From: Pseudomonas sp. 5P_3.1_Bac2
Lineage (GTDB): Bacteria; Pseudomonadota; Gammaproteobacteria; Pseudomonadales; Pseudomonadaceae
Assembly: GCF_025465995.1 (NCBI RefSeq)
Contig: NZ_JANLNY010000004.1
Location: 62,001 to 126,000 of the forward strand
Direction of reading: 5' to 3'
Length of the DNA stretch: 64,000 bases
Both the position numbers and the translations under genes were made by a program. Positions 44,599-54,992 of this stretch are shown here, piece after piece. The number at the start of each line of letters is the position of its first letter. Positions within the stretch are counted from its first letter, which is position 1. The notes below the pieces were generated by a model, which saw nothing but the letters and a program-made list of their open reading frames with translations, ran no database searches and was not told the origin of the DNA.

Positions 44599-46208
44599 AC
44601 TCGATTTTCCTGCGCATCTATGGCGGCATGCTCGCTGTGTTGGTGCTGGTGGCGCTGCTGGGTGGCGGTGCGTTACAGCTGCTTAACGAGATGCGCGTCA
44701 CTGAGTACCGCGAGCGCTTGGCCCAGGGCACCTTTAGGTTGATGGCGGATAACCTGCTGCCGATGGTCGGCATCGAGCGTCAGCGTGCGGTGACGGTGTG
44801 GGGGCGCCTGCTGGGGATTCCACTGCGCATTGAGCCTTTGTCCAGCACCGAGCTGGATGGCAGTGCGCGCAATATCTTGCGGCGCGGTCTGGTCTTGGTG
44901 CGGCAAACCGCTGTGCACGAGGTGCGCATTTATACGCAACTGGCCGCTGATACCGATCTGCTGCTAGTTGGCGATGTGCAGCAGGTCAGCGAACAGTTAG
45001 TGCGCGCCACCAGTTTTTTGATCACCGATGAGTTAGTCCGTTATCCCTGGCAGGAACACCCCCAGCGCTTGGCCGCGCTTAAGCAGGAGAAGCAGTTTGG
45101 TTTTGATCTGCACCTGCTGCGCCTCGATCAGGCCGACCTCGACCCCGATCAGCGCCGCCGTGTGGAGGAGGGCGACACGGTGATGGCCCTGGGCCGCGGG
45201 GGCGACAGCATCTATGTGTTCTCCGGCATTGTGCAAACGCCATGGGTGCTGGAGATCGGCCCGCTGTATCAGATGAATCCTTACCCTTTGCAGTGGCTGA
45301 TGCTGATCGGGGCGTTGAGCCTGTGCCTGATCGGCCTGATGGTGTACTTGCTGGTGCGCCCCTTGGAGCAGCGCTTGGGTGACGTGGAGTGCGCCGCCAC
45401 CGGGATTGCCAGTGGCCGGCTGGATGCGCGGGTGCCCAGTGCCGGTAACGATGCAGTGTCGCGCTTGGCGGCGGCATTTAATGCCATGGCCGAGAACCTG
45501 CAGCGTTCTTTGGGCATTCAGCGTGAGATGGTGCGCGCGGTGTCCCACGAGCTGCGCACGCCGGTGGCGCGTTTGCGCTTTGGTCTGGAGATGATCACCG
45601 AGGCGCCCAACGCCACGGCGCGCGATAAGTACATGGAGGGCATGGATAACGATATCCAGGACCTCGATAAGCTGGTGGATGAGATGCTCACCTATGCCCG
45701 CTTGGAGCAGGGCGCGCCGGCGCTGTACTTCCAGCAGGTGCAACTGCGCCCGTTGATCGAACAGGTGATTGGTGAGCTGGCGCCGCTACGGGCCAGCGTC
45801 CAGGTCGAGCTGGGCGCCTCGCAGGACCCGGCGGACGGCAGCGGTTGGGTCGAGGCTGAGTTGCGCTATCTGCACCGCGCCGTGCAAAACCTAGTCAGCA
45901 ACGCCCTGCGTCACGCCGAAGGGCGGGTGCGCATCAGTTATCAGGTGGATGGCGAGCGCTGCCGGCTGGATGTCGAGGACGACGGCCCCGGCGTGCCGGA
46001 GGCGGCGTGGGAGCATATCTTCACGCCGTTTCTGCGCTTGGATGACAGCCGCACCCGCGCATCAGGCGGGCATGGCTTGGGCTTGTCGATTGTGCGGCGT
46101 ATTGCCTATTGGCATGGCGGGCGGGCGCAGATCAGTCGCAGTGCCACCTTGGGTGGCGCCTGCTTCACCTTGCTCTGGCCACGGCAGCAGGCGCCGAAGG
46201 TCGATTAG
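44595..46208 (+). CDS. Sensor histidine kinase (RstB-like)
   Basis: Inner-membrane kinase partner of the preceding regulator, 537 aa. There is an N-terminal membrane segment (about 5-28), a periplasmic domain (about 30-230) and a second membrane segment (about 233-253, 'LQWLMLIGALSLCLIGLMVYLL'-type region). A HAMP domain follows (about 254-308), then the phosphorylated H318 in 'VSHELRTPVARLR'. The ATPase has the N box 'NLVSNALRHA', G1 'DDGPGVPEA' and G2 'GGHGLGLSIV'. The start overlaps the regulator stop (ATGA). Its TAG overlaps the stop of the convergent rluA. Confidence 0.92.
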   Translation: MNSIFLRIYGGMLAVLVLVALLGGGALQLLNEMRVTEYRERLAQGTFRLMADNLLPMVGIERQRAVTVWGRLLGIPLRIEPLSSTELDGSARNILRRGLVLVRQTAVHEVRIYTQLAADTDLLLVGDVQQVSEQLVRATSFLITDELVRYPWQEHPQRLAALKQEKQFGFDLHLLRLDQADLDPDQRRRVEEGDTVMALGRGGDSIYVFSGIVQTPWVLEIGPLYQMNPYPLQWLMLIGALSLCLIGLMVYLLVRPLEQRLGDVECAATGIASGRLDARVPSAGNDAVSRLAAAFNAMAENLQRSLGIQREMVRAVSHELRTPVARLRFGLEMITEAPNATARDKYMEGMDNDIQDLDKLVDEMLTYARLEQGAPALYFQQVQLRPLIEQVIGELAPLRASVQVELGASQDPADGSGWVEAELRYLHRAVQNLVSNALRHAEGRVRISYQVDGERCRLDVEDDGPGVPEAAWEHIFTPFLRLDDSRTRASGGHGLGLSIVRRIAYWHGGRAQISRSATLGGACFTLLWPRQQAPKVD

Positions 46209-46840
46209 AACGGCGCCGGGCACTCAAAGCGCAGGCGCTCACCGCTTTGCGGATGAGTCAGGCTGAGCATGCTGGCATGCAGGCACAGGCGCGGGTAAGC
46301 GGCCAAGGCTTGCTCGTGGGCATACAGGCCGTCACCCAGCAGCGGATGACCAATCGACAGCATATGCACGCGCAGTTGGTGCGAGCGCCCGGTGATGGGC
46401 GTCAGCTCCACGCGGCAATGCTCGGCGTAGCGCTGCAGCACGCGCCAGTAGGTCAGGGCATGTTTGCCCAACTCATGGTCAACCACGTGGCGCGGCTTGG
46501 TTGGCGGGTCATAGCGCAGTGGCAGGTTGATGCTGCCGCTGTCCAGTTCCAGCTGGCCCCAGCACAGGGCGGTGTAGGCTTTCTCGGTTTCGCGATCGTG
46601 GAATTGCCGCGACAGCTCGCGGTGGCTGTCGGCGTCGCGGGCCAGCACGATAATCCCTGAGGTTTCCCAATCCAGTCGATGGACGATGCGCGCTTCTGGG
46701 TAGCCGTTCTCTTGCAGGCGGGTCACCAGGCAGTCGCGGTTGTCTTCCGCGCGACCGGGTACCGACAGCAGCAGGGTGGGCTTGTTGATGACCAGCAAAG
46801 CGGCGTCTTGATGAAGGATTTCGATCTGGCTAAGGGGCAT
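46205..46840 (-). CDS. rluA: RluA-type pseudouridine synthase
   Basis: Dual-specificity enzyme that in E. coli makes pseudouridine at 23S rRNA U746 and tRNA U32. 211 aa with no S4 domain, which separates RluA from RluC/RluD. The catalytic D57 is in 'HRLDWETSG'; 'PITGRSHQLRVHM' and 'LCLHASMLSL' are family motifs. It lies upstream of and in the same direction as minE in Pseudomonas. It converges on the sensor kinase with overlapping stop codons (TTAG). Confidence 0.9.
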   Translation of the reverse strand: MPLSQIEILHQDAALLVINKPTLLLSVPGRAEDNRDCLVTRLQENGYPEARIVHRLDWETSGIIVLARDADSHRELSRQFHDRETEKAYTALCWGQLELDSGSINLPLRYDPPTKPRHVVDHELGKHALTYWRVLQRYAEHCRVELTPITGRSHQLRVHMLSIGHPLLGDGLYAHEQALAAYPRLCLHASMLSLTHPQSGERLRFECPAPF

Positions 46841-47033
46841 GGCAGGTCTTGAATAAGGCGTTGAATGGCGTGTAGCAGGGGCTAGGCCAGGCTACAACGG
46901 GGCTAGATAGTGCGCAAAGGCCCAGCGAAAGGCTAGCCGCTGCGGCGATTGTTTTTGCAGTTTAGCGCGGTGGCTGGGGTATAGCCTGCCAAGCCCATGG
47001 GCCTGGCGCGAGCCGCCGTGGTGGCCTGGCCCT

Positions 47034-47063
47034 TAAATAAAATGGCGGCCCTGAGGCCGCCAT
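47034..47063 (-). terminator. Intrinsic terminator after minCDE
   Basis: ATGGCGGCC (47042-47050) and GGCCGCCAT (47055-47063) form a perfect 9-bp stem with loop CTGA. On the minus strand the tail reads TTATTTAA. It is 28 bp past the minE stop. Confidence 0.8.
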
Positions 47064-47090
47064 GGGTGACGCTGGGTTGCCGCGCGCGCC

Positions 47091-47345
47091 TTAGCGATCG
47101 GGCAGGGTAATGTTGAGTTCGAGAATCGAGCAGCTGCCTTGGTTTTCCAGGGCGACCTGCACTTGATCAGACTCAATGTTGACGTACTTGCGAATCACCG
47201 CCACCAGCTCTTGTTGCAGGGCCGGTAGGTAATCCGGTTGAGTACGTTGGCCACGTTCGTGGGCGACGATAATCTGCAGACGCTCTTTCGCGATAGCCGC
47301 TGGAGTTTCCTTCTTGCGTTCACGAAAGAAGTCAAAAATGTTCAT
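47091..47345 (-). CDS. minE: MinE topological specificity factor
   Basis: Stimulates the MinD ATPase and drives Min oscillation so that division occurs at mid-cell. 84 aa. The N-terminal amphipathic segment '[31 protein letters not shown]' region contains the MinD-binding helix, and the C-terminal topological domain follows. The start overlaps the minD stop by 4 nt. Confidence 0.96.
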   Translation of the reverse strand: MNIFDFFRERKKETPAAIAKERLQIIVAHERGQRTQPDYLPALQQELVAVIRKYVNIESDQVQVALENQGSCSILELNITLPDR

Positions 47346-48157
47346 TCACGACCTCCAAACAGGCGCTGGATGAATCCCTTCTTCTGCACATCAAGGAAAC
47401 GATGTGCCACTTCTTTGCCCAGCAGGCGGTCAACCGCGTCGCTGTATGCTTGGCCGGCATCACTCTGGTCATCGAGGATGACCGGTACGCCTTGGTTGGA
47501 TGCCTTAAGTACGGCTTGCGATTCTGGAATAACGCCGAGCAGGCGAATGGCGAGGATTTCCTCGACGTCTTCGACGCCCAGCATTTCGCCCTTAACCACG
47601 CGCTCTGGGTTGTAGCGAGTCAGCAGCAGGTGTTCTTTGATCGGCTCTTTGCCTTCTTCGGCGCGGCGCGATTTGCTTGCCAACAGGCCCAGCATGCGAT
47701 CGGAGTCGCGCACCGAGGAGACTTCCGGGTTGGTCACGACAATCGCTTCATCGGCGAAGTACATGGCCAGGTGGGCGCCTTTCTCGATACCGGCAGGTGA
47801 GTCGCAGATCACAAATTCGAAACTTTCGCTCAGCTCGCTGATGACTTTAGCCACGCCTTCTTGGGTCAGGGCATCTTTGTCACGAGTCTGGCTGGCGGCC
47901 AGCACGTAGAGATTTTCCAGGCGCTTGTCTTTGATCAGGGCCTGGGTCAAGGTGGCTTCGCCGTTGACGACGTTAACGAAGTCGTACACCACGCGGCGTT
48001 CGCAACCCATGATCAGGTCGAGGTTACGCAAGCCGACGTCGAAGTCGACGATGACCGTCTTGTGGCCGCGCAAGGCAAGGCCGGTACCGATGGCAGCGCT
48101 GGTGGTGGTTTTACCGACGCCACCCTTGCCGGATGTAACTACGAGGATCTTGGCCAA
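47342..48157 (-). CDS. minD: MinD septum-site ATPase
   Basis: Membrane-associated ATPase that recruits MinC and is released by MinE. 271 aa. The deviant Walker A is GKGGVGKT (10-17). '[15 protein letters not shown]' and '[11 protein letters not shown]' are conserved ParA/MinD motifs. The C-terminal amphipathic helix (about 258-271, '[11 protein letters not shown]') anchors it to the membrane. It lies between minC and minE. Confidence 0.97.
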   Translation of the reverse strand: MAKILVVTSGKGGVGKTTTSAAIGTGLALRGHKTVIVDFDVGLRNLDLIMGCERRVVYDFVNVVNGEATLTQALIKDKRLENLYVLAASQTRDKDALTQEGVAKVISELSESFEFVICDSPAGIEKGAHLAMYFADEAIVVTNPEVSSVRDSDRMLGLLASKSRRAEEGKEPIKEHLLLTRYNPERVVKGEMLGVEDVEEILAIRLLGVIPESQAVLKASNQGVPVILDDQSDAGQAYSDAVDRLLGKEVAHRFLDVQKKGFIQRLFGGRE

Positions 48158-48257
48158 GGTGATTCACCCCAAAATGTAGAAAAGTCGCAGGTTTCCGTGG
48201 CCTATACGAGGCTTCCGGGTGCCCTGTCTGTGTCCTTAAAAGTGGCGGCAGTATCCG

Positions 48258-48992
48258 TTAAAGGCGAATGATGTTCAACACATCCGCCACCAGGGACACC
48301 TGCACCGGTTTGCCCCATAGTGGATCGCGGCGTAAGTCTTCTGCCACCTTGTACTGCCCAGCGATAGATAGCAACTCGGCGCCCAGCTGCTGACAGAAGA
48401 TGCGCGCGCCTAAGTTGCCCTTAACTCCGGCCAGTGCTCGGCCGCGCATGGGCGCATAAATATGGATGTTGCCATCGGCCAGCAGTTCAGCACCGGCGCT
48501 AACCGGTGCCAGCACAATCAGGTCGCCGCCTTGGGCATAGATTTGCTGACCACCGCGTACGGGATGGCTGATCACCCGCGTCGGTTTCACTTCAGGTTCC
48601 ACCGGCTTCGGTGGTTCGACTGGTTTGGGCGGCTCCAGTTCGATGCGCCGCTCGCGCGCGCCGGAAGGCGGCAAGACGGGCAGGTCGAGGGCCTCGGCAG
48701 CGGCGATATCGGTGTCGCGGTTGGCGCGGATGGCTAAGGTGCGCAGGCCATGTTTGCGGCACACGGCCATCAAGGCTGCGAGGTCCAGCTCACCTTCGCC
48801 TTCGGGTAATTTGTCCAGGGCCAGCACCAGCGGCGTGTTGCTAAAGAAGGCCGGGGCGAGGGCGACTTTTTCACTGAGTTGAAGGTCGAGGCGTTCGAGA
48901 TCGTTGTGCGCCAGTTCCATCACGGTAATGGCTAGCATGCTGCCTTTAAGCTGGAAAACAGGGTCTTGTGCGAGGAGATCAGCTTGGCTCAT
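48258..48992 (-). CDS. minC: MinC septum-site inhibitor
   Basis: Inhibits FtsZ assembly at the poles when carried by MinD. 244 aa. There is an N-terminal FtsZ-interacting domain (about 8-110), a linker rich in Pro, Val and Glu (about 118-140, '[17 protein letters not shown]'), and a C-terminal beta-helix MinD-binding domain (about 142-240, '[20 protein letters not shown]'). First gene of minCDE, 100 bp before minD. Confidence 0.96.
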   Translation of the reverse strand: MSQADLLAQDPVFQLKGSMLAITVMELAHNDLERLDLQLSEKVALAPAFFSNTPLVLALDKLPEGEGELDLAALMAVCRKHGLRTLAIRANRDTDIAAAEALDLPVLPPSGARERRIELEPPKPVEPPKPVEPEVKPTRVISHPVRGGQQIYAQGGDLIVLAPVSAGAELLADGNIHIYAPMRGRALAGVKGNLGARIFCQQLGAELLSIAGQYKVAEDLRRDPLWGKPVQVSLVADVLNIIRL

Positions 48993-49174
48993 GGTCTGCC
49001 TGATGGGGCTCGGTAAAAGTAAACGGGACTTATAGCGAGATCACCGCGCACTCGCAAGGGCTGCGCGGCTAAAGGCGCGGCAGGTCACGCTTAGACGGCT
49101 GGGTGCGGGCGCCAGCTTGGGGCGAAAGTCCTGTTAGAATGCCGCGCTTTACTAGTTTGCCTCGGATACCTCGT

Positions 49175-50104
49175 ATGGACCGCCCTGTGTTTCGCCGTGC
49201 CTTTCTTCACCCGCGCTTCTGGCCGTTATGGCTGGGCTTGGGCGTGCTGTGGCTGGTGGTGCAGTTACCCTACGGGCTGTTGCTCAAACTGGGCCGGGGC
49301 TTGGGCTGGTTGATGTTTTATGCCGCTGGCTCGCGGCGCAAAATCGCCCGGCGCAATCTGGAGTTGTGTTTCCCGCAGTTGTCCTTAGCCGCGCGGGAAA
49401 AACTGCTGCGCGAGAACTTCGCCTCCACCGGCATCGCCTTCTTCGAGATGGCCATGAGCTGGTGGTGGCCCAAAGCCAAGCTGGCCAAGTTGGCCCATAT
49501 AGAAGGTCTTGAACATTTATTGGCGGCGCAGCGCGATGGCCAGGGCGTGATTCTGATGGCGCTGCATTTCACCACCTTGGAGATCGGTGCGGCGCTGTTG
49601 GGGCAGGTGCACACCATCGACGGCATGTACCGCGAGCACAGCAATCCGTTATTTGATTATGTGCAGCGCACCGGGCGCGAGCGGCATAACCAAGATTCCA
49701 CGGCGATTGAGCGCGAAGACGTGCGTGCCATGCTTAAGGTACTGCGCGCCGGCCGGGCGATCTGGTATGCACCGGATCAGGACTACGGGCGTAAGCAAAG
49801 TCTGTTTGTGCCGCTGTTTGGTATTCAGGCGGCAACCGTTACCGCCACCACTAAGTTTGCTCGCTTAGGCCGCGCCCGGGTGTTGCCCTTCACCCAGCGG
49901 CGTTTAGCCGACGGCAGCGGCTATCAGTTGAAGATTCATCCGCCGTTAGCGGGCTTCCCGGCCGACAGCGAAGAGGCCGACTGCTTGTTGATCAACCAGT
50001 GGGTCGAGCAAGCGGTCAGCGCTTGTCCAGAGCAATACCTGTGGGCCCATCGGCGCTTTAAGACCCGCCCTGAGGGCAGCCCCTCGCTCTATAACAAAGC
50101 GTAA
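49175..50104 (+). CDS. lpxL: Lipid A lauroyl acyltransferase (HtrB/LpxL family)
   Basis: Inner-membrane acyltransferase adding a secondary acyl chain to lipid A. The start at 49175 gives MDRPVFRRAFLHPRFW; the frame extends to 49103 but that part is not conserved. 309 aa. One N-terminal membrane anchor (about 18-37) is followed by the HX4E catalytic motif H131-FTTL-E136. 'YAPDQDYGRKQSLFVPLFG' is a family block. P. aeruginosa has two HtrB homologues, one located next to minC as here. Exact position specificity is not predictable. Confidence 0.88.
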   Translation: MDRPVFRRAFLHPRFWPLWLGLGVLWLVVQLPYGLLLKLGRGLGWLMFYAAGSRRKIARRNLELCFPQLSLAAREKLLRENFASTGIAFFEMAMSWWWPKAKLAKLAHIEGLEHLLAAQRDGQGVILMALHFTTLEIGAALLGQVHTIDGMYREHSNPLFDYVQRTGRERHNQDSTAIEREDVRAMLKVLRAGRAIWYAPDQDYGRKQSLFVPLFGIQAATVTATTKFARLGRARVLPFTQRRLADGSGYQLKIHPPLAGFPADSEEADCLLINQWVEQAVSACPEQYLWAHRRFKTRPEGSPSLYNKA

Positions 50105-50185
50105 CCAAGAGGACTATGGTCGGCTGCCACGCCACGCCTATACTCGCGAGCTAATCGAGCAGCTTAAGCGCAGTGGAGGTTGGCG

Positions 50186-51394
50186 ATGCAGGAAGCAGTG
50201 AGTCCGGCAGGAGAGAACATCACCGGCTTGATCCTCTCCGGCGGCGGCGCCCGTGCGGCCTATCAGGTCGGCGTGCTGGCCGCGATCGCCGATCTGCTGC
50301 CCAATGGTGCGTGTAATCCATTTCCGGTCATCGTCGGTACCTCGGCGGGGGCGATCAACGCCGTGGGCCTGGCCTGCGGCGCTTTGCACTTCTGCCAGGC
50401 GGTGCGCCGCTTGCAGGATGTGTGGCAAAACTTTCATACGCATAAGGTCTATCGCAGCGACTGGCCCGGTGTATTGCGCCAAGCCGGGCGCTTTATGGCC
50501 CATAGCCTGCTGGGGCTCGGCGGCGCGGCGCCGGTGGCGTTGCTGGATAGCTCGCCCTTGGCTGAATTGCTACGCAAGGAACTGGACTTCAGTGGCATTC
50601 ACGCCGCTGTGCGCCAGCGTCAGTTACGCGCAGTGGCGGTCACCGCGTTCGGTTACGAAAGCTCGCAGGCGATGACCTTTTATCAAGGTCGCGGCAATAT
50701 CGACCCTTGGTTCCGCCATCGCCGGGTCGGGGTGCCGACGCGCCTGGATTTGTCCCACCTGTTGGCCAGTGCGGCGATCCCGCTGATTTTTCCGCCGGTG
50801 AAAATCAACCGCGAATACTTTGGCGACGGCGCGGTGCGGCAGTCGGCACCGATCAGCCCAGCGCTGCATTTGGGCGCTAACCGGGTGCTGGTGGTGGGCG
50901 TCAGTGGCAATGCCAGCCCGCAACAGGCCCAGAGCGTGCCGGATATCGGCCCGGCCCATGGGCAACTGCCGAGCCTGGCGCAAATCGGCGGGCATATGCT
51001 CAACAGCACCTTTATCGACAATTTAGAAAGCGATATCGAGATGCTCGAGCGGCTCAATTATTTGGGCCGCCTGATCCCGCCACACCTGCACCCCAGAGGC
51101 TTGGGCCTGAAGCCAGTGGATGTGCTGGTGATTGCCCCCAGCCAGCCGCTGGATGTGATCGCCGCACGGCACCGCCGGGAGCTGCCGCGTTCGCTCAGTT
51201 TGTTCCTGCGCGGGCCCGGGGCGACTAAGCACAGCGGCGCCGGCGTGCTGAGCTATTTGTTGTTTGAGCCGGGCTACTGCAATGAGCTGATTGAGCTGGG
51301 TTACCAGGACGCCATGGCGCAAAAACAGCGCTTAATTGAGTTTCTCGGTTTGAGCCAATTGACTGCCTGTGGCGAGCCGGCCCTTTCTAAGTGA
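50186..51394 (+). CDS. Patatin-like phospholipase family protein
   Basis: Predicted lipid acyl hydrolase, 402 aa. The ATG at 50186 has GGAGG 6 nt upstream; a TTG at 50180 is in frame. Oxyanion loop GGGARA (19-24), nucleophile S53 in GTSAG, and D214 in 'FGDGA' form the Ser-Asp dyad. The C-terminal 150 residues have no assigned function. It lies between lpxL and the AST operon in the same direction, but 218 bp separate it from aruC. Confidence 0.85.
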   Translation: MQEAVSPAGENITGLILSGGGARAAYQVGVLAAIADLLPNGACNPFPVIVGTSAGAINAVGLACGALHFCQAVRRLQDVWQNFHTHKVYRSDWPGVLRQAGRFMAHSLLGLGGAAPVALLDSSPLAELLRKELDFSGIHAAVRQRQLRAVAVTAFGYESSQAMTFYQGRGNIDPWFRHRRVGVPTRLDLSHLLASAAIPLIFPPVKINREYFGDGAVRQSAPISPALHLGANRVLVVGVSGNASPQQAQSVPDIGPAHGQLPSLAQIGGHMLNSTFIDNLESDIEMLERLNYLGRLIPPHLHPRGLGLKPVDVLVIAPSQPLDVIAARHRRELPRSLSLFLRGPGATKHSGAGVLSYLLFEPGYCNELIELGYQDAMAQKQRLIEFLGLSQLTACGEPALSK

Positions 51395-51516
51395 AAATTG
51401 TCTGCCAGCCGTGCTGAGAAAGTCGCGCCAAGCGCGGCGCCTGGCGATAAACTGCGCGCAGTACAATCTGGCTAATGTCGGTTAATCCTGGCCAAGGCAG
51501 GCGGCGAGCGCTGTAA

Positions 51517-52833
<1,317 letters not shown>

Positions 52834-52927
52834 GGCGGCCTGGGGCGGCTGTCGCCCCATTTGTGGCAATCCAACTGGTGTATCCGCCGCAGGCCAGATC
52901 TGCGGTCTGTCGATAAGGAGTGGCAGC

Positions 52928-53956
52928 ATGCTGGTGATGCGCCCGGCGCAAATGGCCGACCTGGCCCAAGTGCAGCGTTTGGCTGCGGACAGCCCGGTGG
53001 GGGTGACCTCGCTGCCGGATGATGCCGCCCGCCTGCAGGAGAAGATCGCCGCTAGCGAAGCCTCGCTGGCCGCTGAGGTCAGCTTTAATGGCGAAGAAAG
53101 TTATTTCTTCGTCCTCGAAGACAGCGCAACCGGGCGCCTGGTCGGCTGCTCCGGGATCGTCGCCTCAGTAGGCTACTCCGAGCCGTTTTATAGTTTCCGC
53201 AACGAAACCTTTGTGCACAACTCCCGTGAGTTGAAGATCCACAACAAGATTCACGTGCTCTCCTTGTGCCACGATCTCACTGGCAACAGCTTGCTGGTGA
53301 GCTTCTATGTGGAGCCCGGCTTGGTCGACAGTGTCTGGGCCGAGCTGAATTCCCGCGCCCGCCTGCTGTTTATGGCCAGCCACCCGCAACGCTTCGCCGA
53401 TGCGGTGGTGGTGGAGATCGTCGGCCACAGTGATGAGGCCGGCAACTCGCCGTTTTGGGATGCGGTCGGGCGGCACTTCTTTGCCATGACCTACACCGAA
53501 GCGGAGCGTTTGAGCGGGCTGAAGAGCCGTACCTTTCTCGCTGAGTTGATGCCCCATTACCCGATCTATGTGCCCTTGCTGCCGGATGAGGCGCAAGAGG
53601 TGATGGGCCAGGTGCATCCACGGGCGCAAGTCAGTTTCGACATCCTCACCCGCGAAGGCTTTGAGACTGATCACTACATCGACATCTTTGATGGCGGGCC
53701 GACCCTGCATGCGCGCACGTCGGGCATACGCTCGATTGCCCATAGCCAGCAGGTGGCGGTGAGCGTGGTCAGCGCGGCCAGCGCAGTGGTTAAAGGCACG
53801 CGGCAGTACGTGGTGAGCAATGGCGGTCTGCAGGATTTTCGCGCCATTGTCTTGACCCTGGACTGGCTGCCGGGGCAGCCCGTGGCGCTAAGCCAGGCGG
53901 CAGCGCAGCTGTTGGGTGTGGTTGACGGTGCCAGCGTGCGCCTGATTGCGGTTTAA
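52928..53956 (+). CDS. aruF: Arginine/ornithine N-succinyltransferase, alpha subunit
   Basis: First step of the AST pathway: succinyl-CoA plus arginine gives N2-succinylarginine. The start at 52928 (AAGGAG upstream) gives MLVMRPAQMADLAQVQ; the longer frame from 52781 lies in aruC. 342 aa. 'GNSLLVSFYVEPGL' and 'GRHFFAMTYTEAERLSG' are AstA-family blocks. It forms a heterodimer-type enzyme with AruG, whose gene starts 10 nt later. Confidence 0.95.
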   Translation: MLVMRPAQMADLAQVQRLAADSPVGVTSLPDDAARLQEKIAASEASLAAEVSFNGEESYFFVLEDSATGRLVGCSGIVASVGYSEPFYSFRNETFVHNSRELKIHNKIHVLSLCHDLTGNSLLVSFYVEPGLVDSVWAELNSRARLLFMASHPQRFADAVVVEIVGHSDEAGNSPFWDAVGRHFFAMTYTEAERLSGLKSRTFLAELMPHYPIYVPLLPDEAQEVMGQVHPRAQVSFDILTREGFETDHYIDIFDGGPTLHARTSGIRSIAHSQQVAVSVVSAASAVVKGTRQYVVSNGGLQDFRAIVLTLDWLPGQPVALSQAAAQLLGVVDGASVRLIAV

Positions 53957-53966
53957 GGAGTAGGGC

Positions 53967-54980
53967 ATGATCGTTCGTCCTGTACGCAGCAGCGACCTGC
54001 CAGCGTTGTTTGAGTTAGCCCGCAGTGGCACCGGGCTAACCAGCTTGCCGGCCAATGAAGAGCATCTGGCCTGGCGCGTTGGTTGGTCGGAAAAAGCCTT
54101 TCGCGGCGAAGCCTCGCGCGCCGATGCCGACTATTTATTTGCCTTGGAAGACGATGCCGGCACGGTCTTGGGGATCTCGGCGGTGGCGGCCGGGGTGGGC
54201 CTGCGTGCGCCTTGGTACAACTACCGGGTTGGCCTGACCGTATGCGCCTCGCAGGAGCTGGAGATCCACCGGCAAATCCCCACGCTGTTTTTGGCCAACG
54301 ACATGACCGGCAACTCCGAGCTGTGTTCGTTGTTCCTCCATCCCGAACATCGCCATGGCATCAAGGGCCGCTTGCTGTCCAAGGCGCGCCTGCTGTTTAT
54401 CGCCGAATTCGCCGAGCATTTTGCTCCGCAGGTGATGGCGGAGATGCGCGGCATCTGCGATGAGGCCGGGCGTTCGCCGTTTTGGGAAAGCTTGGGCCGG
54501 CACTTCTTTAAGATGGAATTCAGCCAGGCCGACTACCTCACCGGAGTGGGCAACAAGGCCTTTGTCGCCGAGCTGATGCCGAAGTTTCCGCTGTACACCT
54601 GCTTCCTCTCGGAGGAAGCGCGGGCAGTGATTGGCCGTGTCCACCCGGATACCGAGCCGGCGCTGGCCATGCTTGAGGCTGAGGGATTCAGCTACAAGGG
54701 CTATGTCGATATTTTCGACGCGGGTCCGGTGATCGAAGCACCCACCGAGAAGATCCGGGCCATCGCGCAAAGCCAGGTGCTGGTGCTGGCGGTGGGGACG
54801 CCGGGGGACGATGCCGAGGATTATCTGATTCACAACCGCCAACGCGAAAGTTGCCGGATTACCGCCGCACCCGCGCGGGTCGCTGCGGGTTCCTTGGTGG
54901 TGGCCGCGCAAACTGCGCGCCGCTTGGGCCTGACTGCCGGCGATCAAGTGCGGGCAGTGGCACTGGCTGCGCCGAGCTAA
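53967..54980 (+). CDS. aruG: Arginine/ornithine N-succinyltransferase, beta subunit
   Basis: Paralogous partner of AruF; 337 aa. It has the same AstA-family blocks as AruF ('GNSELCSLFLHPEHRHG', 'LGRHFFKMEFSQADYLTG', 'AELMPKFPLYTC'). AAGGAG precedes the ATG. In P. aeruginosa aruD follows; here aruB begins 13 nt after this stop. Confidence 0.95.
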   Translation: MIVRPVRSSDLPALFELARSGTGLTSLPANEEHLAWRVGWSEKAFRGEASRADADYLFALEDDAGTVLGISAVAAGVGLRAPWYNYRVGLTVCASQELEIHRQIPTLFLANDMTGNSELCSLFLHPEHRHGIKGRLLSKARLLFIAEFAEHFAPQVMAEMRGICDEAGRSPFWESLGRHFFKMEFSQADYLTGVGNKAFVAELMPKFPLYTCFLSEEARAVIGRVHPDTEPALAMLEAEGFSYKGYVDIFDAGPVIEAPTEKIRAIAQSQVLVLAVGTPGDDAEDYLIHNRQRESCRITAAPARVAAGSLVVAAQTARRLGLTAGDQVRAVALAAPS

Positions 54981-54992
54981 GGCGTAGTCGAG

